DNA of 9,950 bases from Thermoplasmata archaeon (lineage in GTDB: Archaea > Thermoplasmatota > Thermoplasmata > Lutacidiplasmatales > UBA184), in assembly GCA_030037695.1 (NCBI GenBank), contig JASHQF010000062.1, positions 1-9,950 of the forward strand. Direction: 5' to 3'. The translations under genes and the position numbers were made by a program. Under the pieces are notes generated by a model, which saw nothing but the letters and a program-made list of their open reading frames with translations, searched no databases and was not told where the DNA came from. Within the stretch, counting starts at the first letter, position 1. Each line of letters begins with the position of its first letter. Shown here piece by piece: positions 4,391 through 9,950 of the stretch.

Positions 4391-6898
4391 TCACATGCAG
4401 AGGATGTAGCCGAGTCCCCCGTGAGCGTCCTGAAAGTCGGATTCGTCCTCCGCGCCGACCACGACCCGGGACGGCCCGATGGCGACGGAGCTACCGAACG
4501 CGCCATACTCCTGGGCGTTCGGACTCCCGTACCGGTCGAGCGGCGCCGAATTGCCCGGCGCGAAGAGGTAGACGTTGCCCGACATTACGATGGGGGCGAC
4601 CGGGTCGCCGCGCTCGTGGGGCGCCCCCACCGCCATGCTCCCCCCGTCGTAGGCAACGGCAAACCCGAACGATCCGTTCAACTGGGGGTCGAGGCTTGCC
4701 AGGGTACCCGTGAGGGCCCCGGCCGTGGTGAACGTGTAGGCCCGGCCCGAGCCCGCGATGCCCGCGTCGTTGAACCCGGGGGCCCCTACGAGGACGAGGC
4801 TGCCCGACACGGCAACGGACCAGCCGAAGCGGTCCTGATTCTGGGGATCGGGGTTGGTCAGGGTGAGGTTGGTCGAGAGCTTGCCGCCCGAGGTGAGGGT
4901 GTAGAGATACACTCGACCCGGGGCGGCGTACGACGCATTGTCCACCCCCGGGACCCCCACGACCACGGTGTTGCCGCTCACCGATACCGAGGCGCCGAAC
5001 GACGCGTTGAGCACCGGCTCGGGGTTCGGGATCGAAAGGGCGAGCGTCCCGTTCGTAGCGAAGTAGACGAACACCTCGCCGGAACCGTCGAGCCCCGAGA
5101 GGTTCTGCCCCGGCGACCCCACCACGACCCACGCCGCATCCACGGCCACCGAGGCGCCGAACGAGCCCGAACGGTCGGGAGCCCCGCTGAGGAGCTGATG
5201 TTGGAGCGCACCGGTGCTCGTGTTGTACTCGTACGCTCGACCCCCCTCCGGTACGTTGACGCCCCCGGTGCCCGTGGAGTTCTCGCCCGGCGCGCCCACG
5301 ACGGTCGTCGAGCCCGAGATGCCTACGGAGAATCCGAACTCACCGAACTGCCCCGGGTGCGGGCTCGAGAGGATCTTCGCCGACAGGCTGGCCGTCGACA
5401 CCACGTAGACATTGCCCGAGCGGATGACCCCGTTGGCGGCCCCGGTCTCGTTCGGGGCTCCGAAGACGGCGATCCCGTCCGACAGCGCGACCGAGGTACC
5501 GAGCTGGCTGGCCTCGGGGAGCGCCGTGTCCATCGTCCCCACGGTCAGCGGGACCTCGCCGAACAGGTACGCCAGTCCCGCGTTCTGGCCCGCTCCGGCC
5601 AGGTTCCCCGGCCCGAGCGAGTAGTTCGCGCCGGGCCGTCCTACGAGCACGGTCGAACCGGAGACGGCGACCGCGTAGCCGAACTCTCCCGTTCCGTTCG
5701 TGATCGGCCAGGTCGGAGTCAGGACCGAACTGAGGAACGTCCCGTCGGTCAGGCTGAAGACGTACGCGGCGCCCGCTACGAACGGGGCCACCGTGCCGAC
5801 CTTCGACGCGTGCGATTGATTGGTCCCCACGACCAAGGCGCTCCCGTCGGTCGCGAGCGAGAACCCGAACGAGGCGCCGGTCTCGGGATCGGGAGAGACG
5901 ATCTGGGAGGTGAGGTTCCCGGGCATGTCGATCAGGTCGACCTCACCCGCGCCCTTGGGCTCGAGGCTGGGCATCTCCCCCGGCGCGCCGACGGCGAGCA
6001 TCGGACCGGAGATGGCCACCGAGGCCCCGAAGTACGAGTTGGCCTGCGGCACCGGGTTGTTGTACTCGTTCACGAGATCGCCCGTCACCGACGAGAAGGT
6101 GAACACCGTGGAGATGTTGGGGTCGCCGATCGCGACCTCACTCGCCGAGATCGCCACCGAGGCCCCGAACGTCTGGTCGGCGGCTCCGAGCGGCGGAGAC
6201 AGGAACGTCTCCGCCCCATTGACGGCGTCGATCAGGAGCGCCGCACCGCTCGGGTAGGACTGCCCGGAGTAGTTCATATCGGGTGCCCCCACCACGATCG
6301 TGTTCCCGCTGATCGCGACCGCCGCGCCGAAGTGAGAGTCATCGTCCCAATCGATGGAGCCGGAGGTGAACGGAAGGTAGTACGTCTTCAGGAGCGTACC
6401 GTTCGACAGACTGTAGAGATACACCGCCCCCGCTTCGGATTGGTTATGGTACGTGTCGGGCGCGCCGACGACGAGGAGGTTCCCGCTCGCCGCGACCGTG
6501 GCTCCGTACGAGGTGGACTCAATGAGCTCGGGCGGGTGCAAGGTGTAGTTGGCTCCGGTGGTACGATTCTCGACCAGGACGCCGCCCACGTGCAGATACC
6601 CGTACTCGCTACCGTTCGGCTGCCCCACGACGAGATAGTTGGAGGTGAGGGCCACCGACTTCCCGAACGAGCCGTTCGGCGTCAGGATCGAGGGGGTCAC
6701 GAGCGTCGGTAGGAACTGCGGGTCGACCCCCGTCGGCCGTACGCCCGACGCTCCGGCGCGGGACGAAACCAGATGCGAGGGAGCCCCGGCGGTCAGCAGC
6801 GCCAGGGAGGCGGCGACGACCACGGCCGCGATCGTCGCAGCCTCGAAAACGCGGGAGCGAGACCACCGCAGCGCGCGCCAGGGTGCCCCGCGCCCCAC
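4391..6898 (-). CDS. Exported FG-GAP repeat protein, two predicted seven-bladed beta-propellers
   Basis: 835 residues. The GTG start at 6898 is chosen because a TATA element is centred 24 bases upstream, predicting a leaderless mRNA. The N-terminus is Arg-rich followed by a hydrophobic core (residues about 19-39, ATIAAVVVAASLALLTAGAP), a signal peptide or membrane anchor. From residue about 77 there are 14 repeats of about 55 residues with the consensus FG.SVA.SG...VVGAPG and later G.VY.Y..., the hallmark of FG-GAP/integrin-alpha type propeller blades. About twenty N-x-S/T sequons (for example NGS, NYT, NLT, NAS) fit glycosylation on the outside of an archaeal cell. No enzyme motif, dockerin or second membrane anchor is seen; the protein ends GYILCM. 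I infer an extracellular binding, adhesion or envelope protein. DxDxDG-like calcium loops are not obvious. Its 3' end faces the QueA-like operon. Confidence 0.88.
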   Translation of the reverse strand: MGRGAPWRALRWSRSRVFEAATIAAVVVAASLALLTAGAPSHLVSSRAGASGVRPTGVDPQFLPTLVTPSILTPNGSFGKSVALTSNYLVVGQPNGSEYGYLHVGGVLVENRTTGANYTLHPPELIESTSYGATVAASGNLLVVGAPDTYHNQSEAGAVYLYSLSNGTLLKTYYLPFTSGSIDWDDDSHFGAAVAISGNTIVVGAPDMNYSGQSYPSGAALLIDAVNGAETFLSPPLGAADQTFGASVAISASEVAIGDPNISTVFTFSSVTGDLVNEYNNPVPQANSYFGASVAISGPMLAVGAPGEMPSLEPKGAGEVDLIDMPGNLTSQIVSPDPETGASFGFSLATDGSALVVGTNQSHASKVGTVAPFVAGAAYVFSLTDGTFLSSVLTPTWPITNGTGEFGYAVAVSGSTVLVGRPGANYSLGPGNLAGAGQNAGLAYLFGEVPLTVGTMDTALPEASQLGTSVALSDGIAVFGAPNETGAANGVIRSGNVYVVSTASLSAKILSSPHPGQFGEFGFSVGISGSTTVVGAPGENSTGTGGVNVPEGGRAYEYNTSTGALQHQLLSGAPDRSGSFGASVAVDAAWVVVGSPGQNLSGLDGSGEVFVYFATNGTLALSIPNPEPVLNASFGASVSVSGNTVVVGVPGVDNASYAAPGRVYLYTLTSGGKLSTNLTLTNPDPQNQDRFGWSVAVSGSLVLVGAPGFNDAGIAGSGRAYTFTTAGALTGTLASLDPQLNGSFGFAVAYDGGSMAVGAPHERGDPVAPIVMSGNVYLFAPGNSAPLDRYGSPNAQEYGAFGSSVAIGPSRVVVGAEDESDFQDAHGGLGYILCM
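4394..6670 (-). repeat. Fourteen tandem FG-GAP protein repeats
   Basis: Blade cores read in order: SFGKSVAL, SYGATVAA, HFGAAVAI, TFGASVAI, YFGASVAI, SFGFSLAT, EFGYAVAV, QLGTSVAL, EFGFSVGI, SFGASVAV, SFGASVSV, RFGWSVAV, SFGFAVAY, AFGSSVAI. Most are followed after 5-7 residues by VVGAP or a variant. The sixth (VVGTNQ), eighth (VFGAPN) and last (VVGAED) are the most degenerate. Fourteen equals two seven-bladed rings. Confidence 0.8.
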
Positions 6899-6918
6899 GT
6901 CGGCGCGCTACGGGTTCT

Positions 6919-6927
6919 CTCTATAAG
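6919..6927 (-). promoter_or_regulatory. Archaeal TATA box of the FG-GAP gene
   Basis: TACTTATAG on the minus strand, preceded by an A-rich stretch (AAAGAACC), is centred about 24 bases before the GTG at 6898. Transcription would begin at the start codon itself. It stands out as a short AT-rich island in GC-rich DNA. Confidence 0.65.
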
Positions 6928-6931
6928 TAGG

Positions 6932-7129
6932 TTCTTTGGCGTCGCGGGCCCGCCTTCCTGTGTCCTGGGTCGCAGGGGGGGTCCCGCCGGTGTCTTGGGC
7001 GGTGTTGGGACCGAGCTTGGTGGGTCATGCGGGGGTTCCGAGCGGCGTCGTTCGATCTCGCCCGCGAGGGCGCGAGACCCTCAAGCCGCCCGCACCGAGG
7101 ACAGCTCCGCCGGCCTGCCGGACCGGGGC
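6932..7129. other. Intergenic region between the AbiE-associated gene and the FG-GAP gene
   Basis: About 200 bases with no gene. It holds near-repeated short G/T-rich motifs (GTGTCCTGGGTCG around 6959, GTGTCTTGGGCGG around 6991) and a seven-G run near 6975. A candidate 3' hairpin for the upstream minus-strand operon lies at 7057-7076. I found no tRNA or mobile-element end. Confidence 0.4.
7057..7076 (-). terminator. Possible 3' hairpin after the AbiE-locus operon
   Basis: CTCGCCC and GGGCGCGAG can pair with a two-base bulge around a four-base loop, about 55 bases after the stop of the HsdR-N-like gene. There is no T-run, and GC-rich hairpins are common here. Confidence 0.25.
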
Positions 7130-8056
7130 CTATTTCCCCGACAATCCTGCCCGCGAGCGGAGGGCGTGGTAGAACCCTCCAAAGCTCGTAGCGGTCGGTG
7201 TCCTGAGCCCCTGGGAGCGCATCTGCTCCCGGACCTCCTTCGCCCCCTGGCGGAGATCGAGGATCTTCGCGGTGTCGTACTTGTACTGGAACGTCCCGGC
7301 GGGCCCGCGGGGGAACGGCTCCCAGTCCTTCGGGGTCGTCGCGCGGAGATCCGAGGCGCGCTTACCGTCCGGGGAGGTGAACGGCGGGAGCGTCAGGTGC
7401 TCCTCCGTGAGCCAGAGCATCGTCGCGTCGCGGATCGCCTGCTCGGTCGTCTCGTCGAGCGCCCCCGGGGCGACCTCCGACTGCACCCAGCTCACGAGCG
7501 CGTCGAACGTCTTCTCCGAGTTCTCCTCGAGCATCTGCAGGACGGCGAGGCGGATCGCGCTGCGGCGGAGCTGGCCGATGCCGGACTCGCTCAGGCGGTA
7601 CTCCGCGGTGAGGCCGACCAGGTTCTCCGCGTTCCCCGCGAGCTCTTCGAGGGAGAGCACGAACAACGGCGCGGCCGGCTCGGTCGGGGGGACGAACCAG
7701 AGGGAGAACGCCCGCCCGTTCGTGAGGAGGATCAGCGGGACCTCGGAGTCCTTCGCCCGGTCGCCGATCGCGCCGAGCTCGGTGACGCTCGCCGTGCGTT
7801 CCCGGACATCCAAGAACAGCTTCGGCTTACCGTCCGCGTCCAGGAGCGCGTAGTCGACCGTCTCCTTGCGCTTCGGGGAGTGGTAGTCGAGGAACACCTG
7901 GCGCTTGTCGTGCGGGTCCCAGCCGAGCGCCGTGAGGAACGGATTGACGATCCAGTGGCGGATCTGCTGCTCCGTGACCTCCTGGACGTCGCGGAGAACC
8001 TCGCCTGCCACCTGGCTGAAATCGGAGAGTCGTCGGCTGAGATCGAGGGCTTCCAT
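7130..8056 (-). CDS. HsdR-N-like restriction-nuclease-fold protein with altered catalytic motif
   Basis: 308 residues from ATG at 8056; a GTG at 8074 would add six residues, but the ATG has a nearby GAG and a T-rich element about 30 bases upstream. The N-terminal half resembles the N-terminal nuclease domain of type I restriction R subunits (PD-(D/E)xK fold): a helix with TEQQIRHWIVNPFLTALGWD (about 28-47), VDYALLD (67-73) carrying the metal-binding Asp68, KLFLDVRERT (79-88) and ILLTNGRAFSLWF (109-121). In active members the second element reads (I/V)E(A/V)K; here it is DVR, with Arg85 for the catalytic Lys, so activity may be lost or altered. The C-terminal half (from about 150) is helical, with no family I recognise, and there is no helicase domain. 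It lies 54 bases downstream of the AbiEii-type toxin gene, same strand, probably co-transcribed or served by its own weak promoter. A defence-linked role is inferred. Confidence 0.75.
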   Translation of the reverse strand: MEALDLSRRLSDFSQVAGEVLRDVQEVTEQQIRHWIVNPFLTALGWDPHDKRQVFLDYHSPKRKETVDYALLDADGKPKLFLDVRERTASVTELGAIGDRAKDSEVPLILLTNGRAFSLWFVPPTEPAAPLFVLSLEELAGNAENLVGLTAEYRLSESGIGQLRRSAIRLAVLQMLEENSEKTFDALVSWVQSEVAPGALDETTEQAIRDATMLWLTEEHLTLPPFTSPDGKRASDLRATTPKDWEPFPRGPAGTFQYKYDTAKILDLRQGAKEVREQMRSQGLRTPTATSFGGFYHALRSRAGLSGK

Positions 8057-8083
8057 CGGCTCTCGGTTGGTCACCTCGGGGCT

Positions 8084-8088
8084 AAAAA
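8084..8088 (-). promoter_or_regulatory. Weak T-rich element before the HsdR-N-like gene
   Basis: TTTTTAG on the minus strand lies in the short gap after the AbiEii stop, about 30 bases before the ATG at 8056. It could be a weak TATA element giving a leaderless internal transcript, or an archaeal T-run terminator for the two upstream genes. The sequence does not decide between these. Confidence 0.3.
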
Positions 8089-8110
8089 CCCTGTGCCTCG
8101 AGGACGAGCC

Positions 8111-9067
8111 TCAGGCGCGCCGCTCCGGGGAACGGGCGGCCCGGCCCTTCCGGCCCGCCGCGCCGTCGCGCGTCGTACCGGTCGGTGGGGCCGGAGCCGG
8201 ATCGAGCGCCCGAAGTTGCTCCCGAAGCTCCTCCGCGAGCGCGTGCCGCCGGCAATCGTCCTGGAGCCTCTGGTCGAACGGGGAGAGATCGGCGAGGAAC
8301 GCGAACCGCCGGGCCGCGTCCCTCAGCTCTTGGTTCCAATCGCGGCGTCGACGGCGGCCGATCAGACGCTCGAGATCGGGCCACTCCCGGCGACCCTCGG
8401 CGAGCGTTCGCAGGATCGCCTCCGGCTCGAACCGTTCCCGGTCGTTCCAGAGCTTCGCGACGGCGAGCGTGCGGACGAGAGGCTGGAGGAACCCCTTGCT
8501 CGCGTAGCGCGTCGCGTCGTAGAGGTCGCGCTCGGTCGCCCGCTGCTGTATCGCCCGCAGCTTCTCGGCCAGCGCCTCCTCGACCCGGAGCGAGGGGATC
8601 TCGGGGGGGTCGAACGGCAGATCGGCAAAGTACGGCTGGTCGAGCGGCCGCCACCGCCGGGGGGCCAGGAACGGCGCCTCGCGGTAGGAGATCTCCAAGC
8701 GGAACCGCCCCGCGTCCCAAGCGTGCGCGTACGCGACCCCGCACGCCCAATTCCGCCGGGAGGTGCGGTACGGGTCCACGACCTCGAACCGGACCCCGTG
8801 CTCGGCAGCGGCGAACGCAGCCCGGAACTGCTCGAGCGGATCCTCCGCGAGCCCCACGCTGGTGAAGTCGAGGTCCTCGCTCAACCGCCCGACGTCGCCG
8901 GTGACCATCATCCGGAGGTAGGTGCCTCCCTTGAAGACGAGCCGTTCGAGGAGCCCCGCGTCGCCCAAGGTCTGGAGGGCGTAGAGCAGGACGATCTCCT
9001 GCTGGGCGATGTGCAGGTCGACCCCGAGCACGTTCGCGAACCGGTTCGCCGTGGCGCGCGGGATCAA
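8111..9067 (-). CDS. abiEii: AbiEii-type nucleotidyltransferase toxin
   Basis: 318 residues from a TTG at 9067 that overlaps the antitoxin stop by 4 bases (TTGA), with GGAGGT nine bases upstream; an upstream extension of the frame only shadows the antitoxin gene. Polymerase-beta-like nucleotidyltransferase motifs are visible: FKGGTYLRM (45-53), RLSEDLDFT (61-69) with the metal-binding Asp65 and Asp67, VEEALAEKLRA (162-172) with Lys169, and ERDLYD (179-184) with Asp181. This set defines the AbiEii/AbiGii toxin family (DUF1814), the toxin of AbiE systems. Relatives use nucleotides to modify the tRNA acceptor end or otherwise stop growth during phage infection; the substrate here is unknown. The C-terminus (from about 288) is a Pro/Ala/Arg-rich tail. 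All motif residues look intact, so it should be active. Confidence 0.87.
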   Translation of the reverse strand: MIPRATANRFANVLGVDLHIAQQEIVLLYALQTLGDAGLLERLVFKGGTYLRMMVTGDVGRLSEDLDFTSVGLAEDPLEQFRAAFAAAEHGVRFEVVDPYRTSRRNWACGVAYAHAWDAGRFRLEISYREAPFLAPRRWRPLDQPYFADLPFDPPEIPSLRVEEALAEKLRAIQQRATERDLYDATRYASKGFLQPLVRTLAVAKLWNDRERFEPEAILRTLAEGRREWPDLERLIGRRRRRDWNQELRDAARRFAFLADLSPFDQRLQDDCRRHALAEELREQLRALDPAPAPPTGTTRDGAAGRKGRAARSPERRA

Positions 9068-9903
9068 CGGGGTTCGACCTCCGAGCGCCAGCGGTGCGGG
9101 TCCGTGTTCTCCACGAGACGCCACCTCGGGTCGAGCGTCCCACGCCGAGGGTGCTCCCGGCCCGCCGCGAGGAGGGCGGGCGGTTCGGTCGGGCCGGGCA
9201 ACCAGGCCGTGGTCCATCGGGCCGGGGGTCGCCGGACGAGCGGGAGGTGCTCGAGCCAGAACCCGAGCCGTCGCGCGAGACGACGATCGCCGCGGCGTCG
9301 GAGGTAGGAGGCGAGCCGGTCCCAGCGGACCTCGGCCGAGCCGCGCGAGATCACCTGCGCGACACCGCCGAGACCCCCCGAGAACTCGGGTCGGTCCAGG
9401 CAGTCGAGCAGCGTCCGCTCGGGGTCGCTCACCCGAAGGACCTCCCCGCGGCGGCGCCACGGCACGCCCCCGAAGAACCGGTCCGGCGCGAGTCGAACGA
9501 ACCGGAACTGGGCGACGTGCCGGGGTCGGAACGTCACGCGCCGCGGCGTGGCAAGGTAGTACACCCGGCCCGCCTGGGCGAGATACCCCCGAAGCTCCGC
9601 CGCCGTGCCGTAAGCGAAGAAGTACGGATCGACTAGGTGGCTGCCGTACCGGAGCGGATCCGCGTCCGGGAGGCGGTCCGGGCCGTGGTGCCCCGGATTG
9701 ACCAGGTACCGACCCCGGCCGATCCGGGCGAGCCAGCCCTTGCGCAGGAGGTCATGCGCGAGCTTGCGCGCGTGGACCGGACGGACCCCCGCGAGGCGCT
9801 GGACGTCCGCGAGATCGAGCGTTTCCGGACCCTCGGCCTCCCGCCCGAGGATCACCCTCGCCTCGGTGAGAGAGAGCGAGCGCGCCGGTGGGGGCCGGTC
9901 CAT
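9064..9903 (-). CDS. abiEi: AbiEi-type antitoxin and transcriptional repressor
   Basis: 279 residues from ATG at 9903, close behind a TATA box. Residues about 30-68 form a winged helix (LADVQRLAGVRPVHARKLAHD, then GWLARIGRGRYLV), as in AbiEi antitoxins. A middle domain contains FFAYGTAAELRGYL and YYLATPRRV. A C-terminal AbiEi domain has SDPERTLLDCLDRPEFSGG (159-177) and a helical end (RWDRLASYLRR ... RRLGFWLEHL). AbiEi proteins counteract AbiEii without forming a stable complex (type IV antitoxin) and repress their own operon by binding inverted repeats. A perfect inverted repeat over the promoter here fits that. The 3' end overlaps the toxin gene by 4 bases. The extension after about residue 225 is Pro/Arg-rich and less conserved-looking. 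Length matches the long antitoxin form. Confidence 0.87.
   Translation of the reverse strand: MDRPPPARSLSLTEARVILGREAEGPETLDLADVQRLAGVRPVHARKLAHDLLRKGWLARIGRGRYLVNPGHHGPDRLPDADPLRYGSHLVDPYFFAYGTAAELRGYLAQAGRVYYLATPRRVTFRPRHVAQFRFVRLAPDRFFGGVPWRRRGEVLRVSDPERTLLDCLDRPEFSGGLGGVAQVISRGSAEVRWDRLASYLRRRGDRRLARRLGFWLEHLPLVRRPPARWTTAWLPGPTEPPALLAAGREHPRRGTLDPRWRLVENTDPHRWRSEVEPR
9077..9082 (-). promoter_or_regulatory. Ribosome binding site for the TTG start of the AbiEii toxin
   Basis: GGAGGT on the minus strand, inside the end of the antitoxin gene, nine bases before the TTG at 9067. It supports the unusual TTG start and translational coupling, which would keep toxin output below antitoxin output. 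Confidence 0.55.
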
Positions 9904-9921
9904 GGGCGTGTTCTACGTAAT

Positions 9922-9940
9922 TGTTACCAATATAGTAACA
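9922..9940. promoter_or_regulatory. Inverted repeat TGTTAC-N7-GTAACA, probable AbiEi operator
   Basis: Perfect 6-bp arms around a seven-base spacer, directly over the TATA box of the AbiE operon. A third half-site-like GTAA (9917-9920) is inverted relative to TTAC (9924-9927). Binding here would exclude TBP. It is AT-rich and unlike the surrounding sequence. Confidence 0.55.
9927..9937 (-). promoter_or_regulatory. TATA box of the AbiE operon
   Basis: TACTATATTGG on the minus strand is centred about 29 bases before the ATG at 9903, predicting a leader of only a few bases. It sits inside the spacer and inner arms of the inverted repeat. Confidence 0.6.
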
Positions 9941-9950
9941 TTTCTGCCTA

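Noticed and set aside
4421..6712. A 763-codon open frame on the plus strand, antisense to the FG-GAP gene.
   Set aside because: Its translation is Arg/Gly/Glu-rich with no hydrophobic core or motif, as expected for the complement of a GC-rich repeat gene. The minus-strand frame has 14 recognisable blades, a signal-like N-terminus and a promoter.
7030..7085. TTCGATC, a tRNA T-loop-like heptamer, in the gap before the FG-GAP gene.
   Set aside because: The flanking five bases do not form a T-stem and no acceptor, D or anticodon arms can be placed.
6773..9307. An 844-codon open frame on the plus strand across the AbiE locus.
   Set aside because: Arg/Glu/Leu-rich low-complexity translation that spans an intergenic region and the complements of three recognisable genes; no start signals.
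9068..9460. N-terminal extension of the AbiEii frame to 449 residues.
   Set aside because: It overlaps the antitoxin gene in another frame with shadow-like composition, and the toxin family starts at the IPRATANRF segment, preceded by a ribosome site.
1..9950. CRISPR array, insertion sequence or integration site.
   Set aside because: No regularly spaced repeats of 20-40 bases, transposase-like protein, terminal inverted repeats or integrase were seen. The AbiE locus may be mobile, but its borders are not visible.

Overview
The window looks like chromosomal DNA from a very GC-rich archaeon. Several genes have an archaeal-type TATA element (at 1683-1688, 6919-6927 and 9927-9937) centred about 24-30 bases before the proposed start codon. 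That spacing predicts leaderless or nearly leaderless mRNAs. The large surface protein carries about twenty N-glycosylation sequons, which also fits an archaeon. I cannot fix the lineage from sequence alone; a high-GC member of the Thermoplasmatota is a guess.

Left part (1-1542). The 3' part of a membrane protein gene enters from the left edge: two transmembrane segments, a long Pro/Ala-rich linker and a C-terminal eight-cysteine zinc-binding module. It ends at a perfect 11-bp hairpin (1003-1029) shared with a convergent small cysteine-containing protein gene (1031-1246, minus). A second small minus-strand gene of unknown function (1306-1542) lies behind it.

Centre-left (1543-4138). A divergent intergenic region with two perfect inverted repeats and a strong TATA box drives a tight three-gene plus-strand operon. 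Its genes are joined by two 4-base stop/start overlaps. They encode a SufR-like winged-helix regulator with candidate Fe-S cysteines, a short-chain dehydrogenase/reductase, and a divergent QueA-like (tRNA ribosyltransferase-isomerase family) protein. Archaea normally make archaeosine rather than queuosine, so the last gene probably does not have the textbook QueA role.

Centre (4391-6898, minus). One large exported protein is built from 14 FG-GAP type repeats, which matches two seven-bladed beta-propellers. It is transcribed convergently to the QueA operon, with about 250 bases of non-coding sequence between them.

Right part (7130-9950, minus). A defence or toxin-antitoxin locus: an AbiEi-type antitoxin/regulator, an AbiEii-type nucleotidyltransferase toxin overlapping it by 4 bases, and 54 bases further on a protein with an HsdR-N-like restriction-nuclease fold whose catalytic motif looks altered. 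A perfect inverted repeat lies directly over the TATA box of this operon, a natural position for autorepression by AbiEi. The three-gene arrangement is the most interesting feature of the window.
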